Assembly (NCBI RefSeq): GCF_000829695.1
Contig: NZ_BBNN01000025.1
Coordinates: 62,001-126,000 of the forward strand
Reading direction: 5' to 3'
From: Streptomyces sp. NBRC 110035
Lineage (GTDB): Bacteria; Actinomycetota; Actinomycetes; Streptomycetales; Streptomycetaceae
DNA length: 64,000 bases
The notes beneath the pieces were generated by a model. The model searched no databases, was not told where the DNA came from, and saw only the letters and a list, made by a program, of their open reading frames with translations. This document shows positions 1 to 8,766 of the stretch, in pieces. How positions within the stretch are numbered: the first letter of the stretch is position 1; each line of letters begins with the position of its first letter. The translations under genes and the position numbers were made by a program.

Positions 1-467
1 ATCCCCAGGGCGCCCCGCTCGTCCAGCGTGTACGTCACCGACATCTCCAGGCGGCCGGGGAAGCCCTCCTCGCCGTCCGCGGAGACCAGGGTGAGGCGCA
101 GACCGTGCGCGACCGGCGTCACGTCCCACACGCGCTTGTCGAAGCCACGCTCACCGCCGTGCAGCGAGTTCGGCCCGTTGTTCGCCGCGAGCGTGTGGAC
201 CCGGCCGTCCAGCGCGAAGCGGGCACCCGCGATGCGGTTGGCGTACCGCCCGACCACCGCGCCCAGGTACGGCTCCGGATGGGCGAGATAGCCGTCCAGG
301 CCGGGGAAGCCCAGCACCACGTTCCCGGACCGCCCCTGACGGTCCGGCACCTCGACGGCCTGCACGATCCCGCCGTACGACAGGACCCGTACCCCTACGC
401 CGGCCCGTTCCAGGGTCCAGCGGTGCACCGGGGTGCCGTCGGAAAGTGTGCCGAAGAGTTCGTTCAT
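1..467 (-). CDS. Aldose 1-epimerase (galactose mutarotase family), 3' end outside window
   Basis: The first ~155 residues of a GalM-type mutarotase are present; the gene runs off the left edge. These enzymes interconvert alpha and beta anomers of hexoses in the cytoplasm. The translation opens MNELFGTLSDGTPVHRWTLE and then shows family landmarks: SYGGIVQAVEVPDR, GRYANRIAGARF, and NNGPNSLHGG, whose LHGG part lies by the sugar site. The ATG at 467 is the natural start because family proteins begin just ahead of the first beta strand. It is 15 bp downstream of the SGNH gene at 483-1403 on the same strand, so co-transcription is possible. The catalytic His and Glu of the C-terminal half cannot be checked. 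Confidence 0.85.
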   Translation of the reverse strand, partial: MNELFGTLSDGTPVHRWTLERAGVGVRVLSYGGIVQAVEVPDRQGRSGNVVLGFPGLDGYLAHPEPYLGAVVGRYANRIAGARFALDGRVHTLAANNGPNSLHGGERGFDKRVWDVTPVAHGLRLTLVSADGEEGFPGRLEMSVTYTLDERGALG

Positions 468-482
468 GTGCGAAACAATAGG

Positions 483-1403
483 TCACGGCTTCGCCGCCGT
501 GACCGTACGGTGGGCGATCTCCGCCAGCCTCGCCTGACCGTCGACGCCGGGGTGGAACCAGTCCCAGCGGCTCAGCTGCGCGGTGCCGAACCTGTACGCG
601 TACACCGCCCCGCCGTCGTAGCGGCACCGCTCGTCCGCGGCGCAGACCTCCTCCAGCGCCCTGTTGTACTCCTCCACCCGGGCCCGCACCGTCTCGCGCC
701 GCTCGTTCGCCGCCGCGTCCAGGGCGTCCGGATCGCCCAGCATCGACGGACAGATGCCGAGCTTCCACACCTGCTTGCCCGTCTCGCTGGTCCGCCCCTG
801 CGACCACAGCCGCTTCAGGTCCGGCACGCTCGCCACGTACACCTGGGCCGTGGGCAGTGCCTTGCGCAGGGTGCCTATCGCGTCCTCGAAGTCCGCGCGG
901 AAGTCGGCCACCGGCGTCATCGCCGACGTCGTGGCCCGGCAGGCGTCGTTCGCCCCGGCCATCACCGCCACCAACTCCGGCGCGCGGGTCACCGCCCGGG
1001 CCATCTGACCGGGCAGGTCCGCCATCCGCGCCCCGGTGACCGCGTAGTTCCAGCTCCGCTCGGCCGCCCCCGCCGGACCCAGCAGCCGCACCGCCAGACT
1101 GTCGACCTTCCCGCTGCTGCCCGTCGCCCACGACACCTCGGGACAGTCCGTCAGTACCGAGCACGCGTCGAAACCGGTCGTGATCGAATCGCCCACGGTG
1201 GCCACGGATGCGGGGCTGGTGTCCCAGACCGGTGTGGGCGACGGGGCCGGCGCGGCCTTCTTCTCCCCGGCGCCGGACGGAGCGGCCTCCTCACCGCCGA
1301 CGGCGTCGCAGCCGGCGGCCCCCAGCACGGCGGTCGCCACCACGGCGAGCACGGCCCGCGAACGGCCGCGCCCGGGCGCCCTCCACCGCGTCCCCTGGTC
1401 CAT
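483..1403 (-). CDS. Secreted SGNH/GDSL-family esterase lipoprotein
   Basis: A 306-residue lipoprotein. The N-terminus has a basic stretch, a hydrophobic core and lipobox LGAAGC, predicting export and lipid anchoring, then an Ala/Pro/Lys linker. The catalytic domain shows SGNH blocks in order: block I VGDSITTGFD (nucleophile Ser), block II-like YAVTGARMADL, block III GANDAC, and block V DWFHPGVDGQ with the Asp-x-x-His pair. Such enzymes hydrolyse esters or lipids; the substrate cannot be read here. The ATG at 1403 is preferred because a GGGGAGG ribosome site lies about 7 bases upstream and the signal peptide then has normal length. An in-frame ATG at 1442 is possible but adds an acidic leader. 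It is followed closely by the aldose epimerase gene. Confidence 0.85.
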   Translation of the reverse strand: MDQGTRWRAPGRGRSRAVLAVVATAVLGAAGCDAVGGEEAAPSGAGEKKAAPAPSPTPVWDTSPASVATVGDSITTGFDACSVLTDCPEVSWATGSSGKVDSLAVRLLGPAGAAERSWNYAVTGARMADLPGQMARAVTRAPELVAVMAGANDACRATTSAMTPVADFRADFEDAIGTLRKALPTAQVYVASVPDLKRLWSQGRTSETGKQVWKLGICPSMLGDPDALDAAANERRETVRARVEEYNRALEEVCAADERCRYDGGAVYAYRFGTAQLSRWDWFHPGVDGQARLAEIAHRTVTAAKP

Positions 1404-1727
1404 CCCGCAGCCTCCCCGCACGTCGTCGTCACCGTCCCCCATGCATAACAACGCACGGGAGTTCCCACCTGCCCGACCGTCCGCCCCGGCCGGCTCACCC
1501 GGACGGCGCCCCTGGAACGGCGGCACCCCCGGAGCGGCTCGCACGATCCGGAGGCGGCATCCCCGGGGTTGTCGTCCTGCCGGGTGAATGGCGGAAGTTT
1601 CCGGGCACCTGGACGGACGGTACGTCACACTCCTGCCCCCACCACGCGGTAGCCTCGGCCACAACGGGCCTCCCGGCCCCCGCTGATCGGCCCTTTCCGA
1701 CCTGTCCCGCTCTGTCCGGAGGTTCCG

Positions 1728-2222
1728 GTGACGACACGTGGAGTCCTGTACGTGCACTCCGCGCCGCGCGCGCTGTGCCAACACGTCGAGTGGGCCGTCG
1801 CGGGGGTGCTCGGCGTGCGCGTCGGCCTGGACTGGATCCGGCAGCCCGCCGCCCCCGGCACCTGGCGCTCGGAGTTCTCCTGGAAGGGACAGGCGGGCAC
1901 CGCCTCCAAGCTCGCCTCCGCGCTGCGCGACTGGCAGCTGCTGCGCTTCGAGGTCACCTCGGAGCCCTGCCCCACCGCCGAGGGCGAGCGCTACAGCTGC
2001 ACCCCCGACCTCGGCATCTTCCACGCCGTCACCGGCATGCACGGCGACATCATGATCCCCGAGGACCGGCTGCGCGCCGCCCTGGCCAGGTCCCAGCACG
2101 ACGAGACCGACCTGGAGGCCGAGATCGCCAAGCTCCTCGGCAAGCCCTGGGACGACGAACTGGAACCCTTCCGCTACGCGGGCGAGGGCGCCCCGGTCCG
2201 CTGGCTCCACCAGGTCGTCTGA
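1728..2222 (+). CDS. DUF3145 domain protein
   Basis: A 164-residue protein that matches the actinobacterial DUF3145 family along its whole length: opening TTRGVLYVHSAP, a central LDWIRQPAAPGTWRSEFSW, and a C-terminal acidic stretch ending VRWLHQVV. The family is cytoplasmic and of unknown function. Its gene usually sits beside the fatty-acid synthase cluster in Streptomyces, as here (convergent with fabF). The GTG at 1728 is chosen because it follows a CCGGAGG ribosome site and gives the usual family start. No catalytic motif is visible, and I propose no function. A strong bidirectional hairpin separates it from fabF. Confidence 0.9.
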   Translation: MTTRGVLYVHSAPRALCQHVEWAVAGVLGVRVGLDWIRQPAAPGTWRSEFSWKGQAGTASKLASALRDWQLLRFEVTSEPCPTAEGERYSCTPDLGIFHAVTGMHGDIMIPEDRLRAALARSQHDETDLEAEIAKLLGKPWDDELEPFRYAGEGAPVRWLHQVV

Positions 2223-2273
2223 CCACAGCCGTACCGCGTCTCCCGTACCGCGTCTCCCGCCCCCCGGCACACG

Positions 2274-2305
2274 GAAGGGCCCCACCTCGTGAGGTGGGGC
2301 CCTTC
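2274..2305. terminator. Bidirectional terminator between DUF3145 and fabF
   Basis: A perfect 14-bp stem (2274-2287 with 2292-2305) closes a CGTG loop. It lies in the convergent gap between the DUF3145 stop (2222) and the fabF stop (2344), where it can end transcription from both sides. Confidence 0.85.
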
Positions 2306-2343
2306 TCGTCTGCGCACGGGGCGCACCGGCGTACCGGCGCGGG

Positions 2344-3615
2344 TCAGACCGACCGGAACGCCAGCACCACGTTGTGCCCGCCGAACCCGAACGAGTCGTT
2401 GAGGGCGGCGATGCGGCCCTCGACGGGCAGCTTGCGCGCCTCGCCGCGGACCACGTCCGCGTTCGCCTCGGCCTCGGGGTCGATGGTGTCGACGTTGATG
2501 GTCGGCGGAGCCACCCGGTGGTACAGCGCGAGCACCGTCGCCACCGACTCCACGCCACCGGCACCGCCGAGCAGGTGCCCGGTCATCGACTTGGTCGCGG
2601 AGACCGCCATGTGGTCGACGTCGTCGCCGAACACCTTGCGCAGCGCCTTCAGCTCGGCGATGTCACCGGCCGGCGTCGAGGTGGCGTGCGCGTTGACGTG
2701 CACGGTCTCGGACGGCGCCAGGTCGGTGGCGTCCAGCAGGTTCTGCAGGGCGTGCGAGATGCCGCGGCCCTCCGGCTCCGGCTGCACGATGTCGTGGCCG
2801 TCGGCCGAGACGCCCTGGCCGACCGCCTCCGCGTAGACGCGGGCGCCGCGCGCCGCGGCGTGCTCGGCGGACTCCAGGACGATCACACCCGCGCCCTCGC
2901 CGAGGACGAAGCCGTCCCGGCCGACGTCGTAGGGACGCGAGGCGCCCTGCGGGTCGTCGTTGTTCTTGGACATCGCCATCATGTTGCCGAACGCGGCGAT
3001 CGGCAGTGGGTGGATCGCCGCCTCCGTGCCCCCCGCGACGACGACGTCGGCGCGGCCGGTACGGATCATCTCGATGCCGTAGCCGATGGCCTCCGCGCCC
3101 GACGCGCAGGCGGAGACGGGCGTGTGCACGCCCGCCTGGGCGCCCACGAGCAGGCCGACGTTGGCCGACGGGCCGTTCGGCATCAGCATGGGGACGGTGT
3201 GCGGGGAGACGCGGCGGACGCCCTTCTCCTTCAGCACGTCGTACTGGTCCAGCAGGGTCGTCACGCCGCCGATGCCGGAGGCGATGACCGTGCCGAGCCG
3301 GTCCGGGGCGACGTTCGGGTCCTCACCGGCCCTGCCCTCGAAGCCGGCGTCGGCCCACGCCTCCTTCGCCGCGACCAGCGCGAACTGCGCCGAGCGGTCC
3401 AGGCGGCGGGCCTGCGGCCTCGGGATGGTCTCGGTGGGCTCCACGGCCACGCGGGCCGCGATACGGACCGCCTGGTCGGCGGCCCACTCCTCTGTCAGGG
3501 CCTTGACGCCGGAGCGTCCGGCGACCAGACCCTCCCAGGTCGAGGCCGCGTCGCCACCCAGCGGTGTGGTTGCGCCGATACCGGTGACGACCACGGTGCG
3601 ATTGGTCGAGCTCAT
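2344..3615 (-). CDS. fabF: Beta-ketoacyl-ACP synthase II (FabF)
   Basis: A 423-residue condensing enzyme of type II fatty acid synthesis that elongates acyl-ACP with malonyl-ACP in the cytosol. The thiolase-fold triad is visible: nucleophile Cys170 in SACASGAEA, His310 in NAHATSTPAGD, and His347 with Lys342 in TKSMTGHLLGGAGG. The glycine-rich C-terminal SFGFGGHN is also present. Length is normal. It is the last gene of fabD-fabH-acpP-fabF, all on the minus strand, with an 85-bp gap after acpP holding its ribosome site. In Streptomyces this gene is also called fabC or fabB in older naming. Transcription should start upstream of fabD and end at the hairpin near 2290. Confidence 0.97.
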   Translation of the reverse strand: MSSTNRTVVVTGIGATTPLGGDAASTWEGLVAGRSGVKALTEEWAADQAVRIAARVAVEPTETIPRPQARRLDRSAQFALVAAKEAWADAGFEGRAGEDPNVAPDRLGTVIASGIGGVTTLLDQYDVLKEKGVRRVSPHTVPMLMPNGPSANVGLLVGAQAGVHTPVSACASGAEAIGYGIEMIRTGRADVVVAGGTEAAIHPLPIAAFGNMMAMSKNNDDPQGASRPYDVGRDGFVLGEGAGVIVLESAEHAAARGARVYAEAVGQGVSADGHDIVQPEPEGRGISHALQNLLDATDLAPSETVHVNAHATSTPAGDIAELKALRKVFGDDVDHMAVSATKSMTGHLLGGAGGVESVATVLALYHRVAPPTINVDTIDPEAEANADVVRGEARKLPVEGRIAALNDSFGFGGHNVVLAFRSV

Positions 3616-3700
3616 CGGAATTCTTTCTCCAACGGATTACGAGGATTCGTACGGCGCCACCGCCGGGTGGCGGGGCCGGGGCTCCCGGCCCGAGCGTTGC

Positions 3701-3949
3701 TCAGGCCTGGTGCTTGAGGATGTACTCGGTCGCGTCGCCGACCGTCTTGAGGTTCTTGACGTCGTCGTCCGGGATCTTGACGTCGAAGCGCTCTTCGGCG
3801 GCGACGACGACCTCGACCATGGACAGCGAGTCGACGTCCAGGTCGTCGGTGAAGGACTTGTCCAGCTGGACGTCCTCAACCGGGATGCCGGCGATCTCGT
3901 TCACGATCTCCGCGAGACCGGCGACGATCTCTTCCTGAGTGGCGGCCAT
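3701..3949 (-). CDS. acpP: Acyl carrier protein of fatty acid synthesis
   Basis: An 82-residue acidic four-helix carrier protein. The phosphopantetheine attachment site is Ser41 in DVDSLSMVE. The ATG at 3949 follows a good AAGGAGCC ribosome site. It carries growing acyl chains between FabD, FabH and FabF. It lies between fabH and fabF, the position for the primary-metabolism ACP rather than for a polyketide or prodiginine ACP. A roughly 100-bp gap separates it from fabH, so some separate translational control is possible, as ACP is needed in excess. Strongly conserved and of ordinary length. Confidence 0.97.
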   Translation of the reverse strand: MAATQEEIVAGLAEIVNEIAGIPVEDVQLDKSFTDDLDVDSLSMVEVVVAAEERFDVKIPDDDVKNLKTVGDATEYILKHQA

Positions 3950-4050
3950 GATGGCTCCTTCGCTGTGGTTCCTGAGGGTGTGTCGCCTGCCGCGACAGCG
4001 GCAGGTGGTGCGGTTCCCGTACCGGACCGGGGTGATCCGGCACGGAGTGC

Positions 4051-5082
4051 CTAGGGGAGGGTAACGACCGTTGCGGCGTAAGCGAGACCCGCCCCGAAGC
4101 CGATGACGAGCGCGGTGTCGCCGCTCTTCGCCTCGCCGGTCGCCAGGAGCCGCTCCATCGCGAGCGGGATCGAGGCGGCCGAGGTGTTGCCGGTGGTACG
4201 GACGTCACGGGCGACCGTGACGTGCTCCGGCAGTTTGAGGGTCTTCACCATCGAGTCGATGATCCGCACGTTGGCCTGGTGCGGGATGAAGACGTCCAGC
4301 TCGTCCGAGGTGATCCCGGCCGCGTCCAGCGCCTGCTGGGCGACCTTCGCCATCTCGAACACGGCCCAGCGGAAGACCGCCTGGCCCTCTTGGGTGATCG
4401 CGGGGAACTTCACGTTGCCCGCGCTGTCGAGGGGCAGCTCGGAGACGTCGCCGATCCGGAAGCGGTCCCACGCCACCGTCTGCTTGATCGTCTCGGACTT
4501 GTCGCCCTCCGACCCCCACACGGCCGGGCCGATCGCGGGCTCCCCGGACGGGCCGACGACGACCGCGCCCGCGCCGTCACCGAACAGGAAGGCGGTGGCC
4601 CGGTCCTCCAGGTCGGTCAGGTCGCTCAGCCGCTCCACGCCGATGACGAGCACGTACTCGGCGGAACCCTCCACCACCATGCCCTTGGCGAGGGTGAGGC
4701 CGTAGCCGAAGCCCGCGCAGCCGGCCGAGATGTCGAAGGCGGCGGCCTTGTCCGTGCCCAGCAGGTCGGCGATCTCCGTGGCCACGGCCGGGGTCTGCTT
4801 GAAGTGCGACACGGTCGAGACGACCACGGCGCCGATCTGCCCGGCGTCGATGCCCGCCTCCGCGATCGCCTTGCCCGACGCCTCGACGGACATCGCCGCG
4901 ACGGTCTCCTCGGGCGACGCCCAGTGCCGGGTCTCGATGCCGGAACGTGAGCGGATCCACTCGTCGGACGAGTCGATCGTCTCCAGGATCACCTCGTTCG
5001 GCACGACCCGGGTGGGCCGGTACCCGCCCACCCCCAGGATGCGGGCGTACGGGGCGCCCTTCGCGGGCTTGATCTTCGCCAT
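4051..5082 (-). CDS. fabH: Beta-ketoacyl-ACP synthase III (FabH)
   Basis: A 343-residue initiating condensing enzyme. It joins an acyl-CoA primer (in Streptomyces often branched C4-C5 units) to malonyl-ACP. The catalytic triad is Cys122 in SAGCAGFGYG, His268 in IPHQANVRI and Asn299 in TGNTSAASIP. The start is the ATG at 5082, preceded by AAGGAGC. The gap to the fabD stop is only 22 bp, so fabD and fabH are co-transcribed. The length and motifs match primary-metabolism FabH. A secondary-metabolism KAS III is unlikely given the flanking fabD and acpP. Confidence 0.97.
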   Translation of the reverse strand: MAKIKPAKGAPYARILGVGGYRPTRVVPNEVILETIDSSDEWIRSRSGIETRHWASPEETVAAMSVEASGKAIAEAGIDAGQIGAVVVSTVSHFKQTPAVATEIADLLGTDKAAAFDISAGCAGFGYGLTLAKGMVVEGSAEYVLVIGVERLSDLTDLEDRATAFLFGDGAGAVVVGPSGEPAIGPAVWGSEGDKSETIKQTVAWDRFRIGDVSELPLDSAGNVKFPAITQEGQAVFRWAVFEMAKVAQQALDAAGITSDELDVFIPHQANVRIIDSMVKTLKLPEHVTVARDVRTTGNTSAASIPLAMERLLATGEAKSGDTALVIGFGAGLAYAATVVTLP

Positions 5083-5104
5083 GCGGATTCTGCTCCTTGG
5101 GGCG

Positions 5105-6049
5105 TCAGACGTGCTCGGAGACGAGCTCGCGGGCGGCGTCGAGGTCGGCGGGACTCTTCAGGGCCAGCGTCTTCACACCGGGCAGCGCACGCTTGGCGAG
5201 GCCGGTCAGGGTTCCCCCGGGGCACACCTCGATCAGTGCGGTCACCCCGAGCTCCTTGAACGTCTCCATGCACAGGTCCCAGCGGACCGGGTTCGCCACC
5301 TGGCCGACCAGGCGCTCCAGCACCCCGGCACCGGTCGCGACCGTGGCGCCGTCCTTGTTCGACACGTACACGGCCTTCGGGTCGCCCGGCGCCAGGTCCT
5401 CGGCCGCCTTCGCCAGGGTGTCGACCGCGGGAGACATGTGGTGGGTGTGGAAGGCGCCGGCCACCTTGAGCGCGACGACCTTGCGCACGCCCTCGGGCTT
5501 GTCCGCCTCCAGCGCCGCCAGCTGCTCCCTGGTGCCGGCTGCCACGATCTGGCCCGCGCCGTTGACGTTCGCCGGGGTCAGCCCCAGCTTCTCCAGGTGC
5601 GCCACGGTGACGTCCGGGTCGCCGCCGAGCAGCGCCGCCATCCCGGTCTCGGTGACCGCGGCGGCGTCGGCCATGGCCAGCCCCCGCCTGCGGACCAGAC
5701 TCAGCGCGGCCGTGTCGTCGAGGACCCCCGCGAACGCGGCCGCGGTGAACTCGCCGACGCTGTGACCGGCGACCGCGCCGGGCGCGATCCGCGCCACCGC
5801 CGAGGCGGCGTCGGCCGCACCGGCACCCAGTGCCGAGACGGACAGCAGCCCGGCCGCGACCAGCAATGGCTGGGCGACGGCCGTGTCGCGGATCGCGTCC
5901 GCGTCGGCCTCGGTGCCGTAGCGGGCGAGGTCGAGTCCGATGGCGTCGGACCAGCCGGCGACGCGGTCCGCGGCACCGGGAAGGTCGAGCCATTCAGTCA
6001 GGAAGCCGGGCGCCTGAGCGCCCTGGCCGGGAGCGACGAGTACGAGCAC
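5105..6049 (-). CDS. fabD: Malonyl-CoA:ACP transacylase (FabD)
   Basis: A 314-residue transacylase moving malonyl groups from CoA to ACP for fatty acid and often polyketide synthesis. It shows the N-terminal APGQGAQ oxyanion motif, the nucleophile Ser97 in AGHSVGE and the catalytic His201 in GAFHTHHMSP. The GTG at 6049 is preferred because the protein then begins MLVLVAPGQG like its relatives and a GAGAGAG ribosome site sits about 7 bases upstream. A GTG at 6055 adds two residues but has no spacing. It is the first gene of the operon; the 89-bp gap up to fasR holds the promoter and a candidate FasR site. Confidence 0.96.
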   Translation of the reverse strand: MLVLVAPGQGAQAPGFLTEWLDLPGAADRVAGWSDAIGLDLARYGTEADADAIRDTAVAQPLLVAAGLLSVSALGAGAADAASAVARIAPGAVAGHSVGEFTAAAFAGVLDDTAALSLVRRRGLAMADAAAVTETGMAALLGGDPDVTVAHLEKLGLTPANVNGAGQIVAAGTREQLAALEADKPEGVRKVVALKVAGAFHTHHMSPAVDTLAKAAEDLAPGDPKAVYVSNKDGATVATGAGVLERLVGQVANPVRWDLCMETFKELGVTALIEVCPGGTLTGLAKRALPGVKTLALKSPADLDAARELVSEHV

Positions 6050-6111
6050 TCTCACACTCTCTCTTGACGACGGCCGAAGCCGCCCGTGGGGACAGGGACC
6101 AAGAACACGAG

Positions 6112-6129
6112 GGGGTTTTGTGGAACCCC
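6112..6129. promoter_or_regulatory. Candidate FasR operator in fabD promoter region
   Basis: An inverted repeat GGGGTT-N6-AACCCC (arms 6112-6117 and 6124-6129) lies in the short fasR-fabD gap, 63 bases upstream of the fabD start. FasR is known in S. coelicolor to bind and activate this promoter. That this particular repeat is the binding site is my inference from its position and symmetry. Confidence 0.5.
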
Positions 6130-6138
6130 GACAAGAAG

Positions 6139-7344
6139 CTAGAGCTGAAGATCGCCGTCGGCCAGACGCCCCAGGATGAGTGCGATCCGCAGTGTGAACG
6201 CAGAGCGTACATCGGAGGGTGACCATCCGGTGACGTCTGTCACACGTCGGAGCCGGTAACGCACGGTATTGGGGTGCACGAACAGCATCCGTGCGGCCCC
6301 CTCGAGGCTGCTCGCCTGCTCCAGATAGACGCTGAGCGTCTCCAGCAGCGCGGCCCCGGCCTCCTCCAGCGGTCTGTAGATCTCCTCCACCAACTGCTCG
6401 CGGGCCGCGGGATCACCGGCGATCGACCGCTCCGGCAGCAGATCGTCGGCCAGCACCGGACGCGGCGCGTCCTCCCAGGCGGAACACGCCTTCAGGCCCG
6501 CCGCGGCGGCCTGCGCGGACCGGGTCGCCGCCTGGAGGTCCGGCACCACCGGCCCCGCCACCACCGGACCCTGCGCGTACGGCCCGATCAGTGACTTGGC
6601 GACGGCCAGCGGGTTGTCGCTGCCGCCCGCGATCACCACCAGCCGGTCCCCGAGCACCCCCGTCAGCACCTGGAGCTTGGCGTGCCGGGCGGCCCGCCGG
6701 ATCGCCTCCACGGTCAGTTCCGAGTCGCCGTTGGGCGCGGTGCCGAGCAGCACGCACACGTGCTCCGGCGAGTTCCACCCCAGGGCGGCGGCCCGGGACA
6801 CGGCACCCTCGTCGGCCTCGCCGCTGAGCACAGCGTTCACGACCAGCGACTCCAGCCGCGCGTCCCAGGCACCCCGTGCCTCGGCGGCCTGCGCGTACAC
6901 CTGCGCGGTGGCGAACGCGATCTCCCGCGCGTACACCAGCAGCGCCTCGCGCAGCACCGACTCGTCGCCCGGCGCGGCCACCTCGTCGATGGCGCTCTCC
7001 ATGACCTCGATGGTGGTGCGCACCATCTCCACGGTCTGCCGCAGCGTGATGGCCCGGGTCAGCTCGCGCGGCGCCGTCCCGAAGACGTCGGTGGAGATGG
7101 CCTGCGGCGCGTCCGGGCGCCGGAACCACTCGGTGAAGGCGGCGATGCCGGCCTGGGCGACCAACCCGATCCAGGAACGGTTCTCCGGGGGCATCGCCCG
7201 GTACCAGGGCAGTGTCTCGTCCATCCGCAGGATCGCCTGCGCGGCGAGGTGGCCGGACGATCTCTCCAGCCGCTTCAGCGTCGCGGGATGCGGGTGGGCG
7301 GGGCCTGCCGGGGTCTCGGGCTTGCCGGTTTCGGGTTCGGGCAC
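6139..7344 (-). CDS. fasR: FasR, PucR-type activator of fatty acid synthesis genes
   Basis: A 401-residue regulator. The C-terminal ~60 residues form a PucR-type helix-turn-helix, with GAARMLFVHPNTVRYRLRRV followed by WSPSDVRSAFTLRIAL. The N-terminal and central parts are the helical and GGDEF-like CdaR sensory regions of this family. In S. coelicolor the protein in this exact position is FasR, an activator of the fab operon studied by the Gramajo group. It should sense acyl-CoA or a related lipid cue, but the ligand is not shown by sequence. The start is a GTG at 7344. It lies 89 bp upstream of fabD on the same strand, so read-through into fabD is possible besides the fabD promoter. Confidence 0.93.
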   Translation of the reverse strand: MPEPETGKPETPAGPAHPHPATLKRLERSSGHLAAQAILRMDETLPWYRAMPPENRSWIGLVAQAGIAAFTEWFRRPDAPQAISTDVFGTAPRELTRAITLRQTVEMVRTTIEVMESAIDEVAAPGDESVLREALLVYAREIAFATAQVYAQAAEARGAWDARLESLVVNAVLSGEADEGAVSRAAALGWNSPEHVCVLLGTAPNGDSELTVEAIRRAARHAKLQVLTGVLGDRLVVIAGGSDNPLAVAKSLIGPYAQGPVVAGPVVPDLQAATRSAQAAAAGLKACSAWEDAPRPVLADDLLPERSIAGDPAAREQLVEEIYRPLEEAGAALLETLSVYLEQASSLEGAARMLFVHPNTVRYRLRRVTDVTGWSPSDVRSAFTLRIALILGRLADGDLQL

Positions 7345-7447
7345 GGTGACAAGACTGCCTCATCCGGACGCCGGGACGCGTCGCCGGGGCTGCCGCGAGG
7401 TCTCCCGCCGGGACCGAGAGGCCCACGTCGGGACTACCGTGGACGGC

Positions 7448-8107
7448 GTGACGGACGTACGGCGCGCGCACGGGCGCTTCCAGGGCGGCGATCCGGCGGC
7501 CGGCATCGAGAGCCGGCACGCCTTCTCCTTCGGCCCCCACTACGACCCCGACAACCTCCGCTTCGGCGCGGTGATCGCCTGCAACGAGGAGCGGCTGGCC
7601 CCCGGTGCCGGCTTCGGCGAGCATCCGCACCGCCACACCGAGATCGTGACGTGGGTGGTGGAGGGCGAACTGACCCACCGCGACTCCACCGGCCACGAGA
7701 GCGTGGTCCGCCCCGGCGACGTGCAGCGGCTGAGCGCCGCGTCCGGCGTGCGGCACGTGGAACGCAACGACGGCCCCGGGCCCCTGACCTTTCTCCAGAT
7801 GTGGCTGGCCCCGCTGGAACCCGGCGGCGACCCCTTCTACGAGGTCGTCCGCGGCGTCGCCGACTCCACCCCGTACGCCCTCCCCGAGGCGGGCGCCGTG
7901 CTCCACGTCCGCCGGCCTGCGGCGGGGGAGCGGACCGCCCTGCCGGACGCCGCGTACGTGTACGCCCATGTGGTGCGCGGTGAGGTGCTGCTGGACGGGG
8001 CCCGGCTGGGGCCGGGTGACGCGGCCCGCCTCACGGACACCAGGGACGCCGAGGCGGTCGCGGTGACCGGGGCCGAGCTGCTGCTGTGGGAGATGCGCGG
8101 CGCGTGA
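7448..8107 (+). CDS. Pirin family bicupin protein
   Basis: A 219-residue two-cupin protein. The first cupin has the metal-binding set GEHPHRHTEIVTWVVEGELTH (residues about 57-77), giving the His-x-His-x(n)-Glu-His ligands typical of pirins with quercetin-2,3-dioxygenase-like activity. RPGDVQRLSAASGVRH is the second cupin motif of that domain. The C-terminal cupin is degenerate, as usual. Bacterial pirins act as dioxygenases or redox-sensitive modulators; the role here is open. The start is the GTG at 7448, matching the family start; longer frames upstream overlap fasR and are not coding. It is divergent from fasR and lies 44 bp before a TetR gene on the same strand. Confidence 0.9.
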   Translation: MTDVRRAHGRFQGGDPAAGIESRHAFSFGPHYDPDNLRFGAVIACNEERLAPGAGFGEHPHRHTEIVTWVVEGELTHRDSTGHESVVRPGDVQRLSAASGVRHVERNDGPGPLTFLQMWLAPLEPGGDPFYEVVRGVADSTPYALPEAGAVLHVRRPAAGERTALPDAAYVYAHVVRGEVLLDGARLGPGDAARLTDTRDAEAVAVTGAELLLWEMRGA

Positions 8108-8151
8108 ACCGGCTCCGTGGTGCCGGGCGGGCGCTGCCGTACTCTGCCGGG

Positions 8152-8745
8152 ATGACGCAGCACCCCGTGCCGGACCAGCGGCGGCCCGCGAACGACGGGC
8201 CGAAGGCCGCCGCCCGCAACCGTGCCGCGCTGGTCGCCGCCGCCCGGGAGATCTACGCGGAGCACGGTCTGGACGCTCCGCTGTCCGCGATCGCGCGCCG
8301 CGCAGGGGTCGGGCAGGGCGTCCTGTACCGGCACTTCCCCGACCGGGCCGCGGTGACGACCGCCGTACTGGAGGAGAACGTCCGGGAGGTCGAACAGGCG
8401 GCCGCGGCCGAGGACGCGACCCTCGCCGGCGTGCTCGGGGTGCTGACCTGGCACCTGAAGGAGTCGGCGGCGTTCATCGGCCTCCTGCACGCCGACGGGT
8501 CGGACCACCGTTCCGCCGTCCGCGCCCACGCCCTGGCCCTGTCCCGGCGGGTCGAACACGCCCTGCGCGCGCACCTGCCGGACGCCGGCCACCGGCTGGC
8601 CACGGCGGACGACCTCATGCTCGCCGTCGCCATGGTCTCCGGTGCCGCCACCGGTCCCTCCCACGAGGAGCGGGAGCGCAGGGCCCTGGCGGCCTGGCGG
8701 CTCCTCGGCGTCGAGGTGGGGCCGGTGCGGCCCTTCCACGGGTAG
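8152..8745 (+). CDS. TetR family transcriptional regulator
   Basis: A 197-residue repressor. The N-terminal DNA-binding domain reads RAALVAAAREIYAEHGLDAP, then LSAIARRAGVGQGVLYRHF, a complete TetR helix-turn-helix. The C-terminal ligand domain is of the SbtR-like type (ADGSDHRSAVRAHALALS). The ATG at 8152 fits. Its gene is convergent with the lactonase-like gene, whose far end shares a divergent promoter with the monooxygenase. A perfect palindrome there (9913-9932) is a plausible target for this protein. It also follows pirin closely and may be co-transcribed with it. Confidence 0.9.
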   Translation: MTQHPVPDQRRPANDGPKAAARNRAALVAAAREIYAEHGLDAPLSAIARRAGVGQGVLYRHFPDRAAVTTAVLEENVREVEQAAAAEDATLAGVLGVLTWHLKESAAFIGLLHADGSDHRSAVRAHALALSRRVEHALRAHLPDAGHRLATADDLMLAVAMVSGAATGPSHEERERRALAAWRLLGVEVGPVRPFHG

Positions 8746-8766
8746 CGGGCTTCCCCGTCGGGGGCG

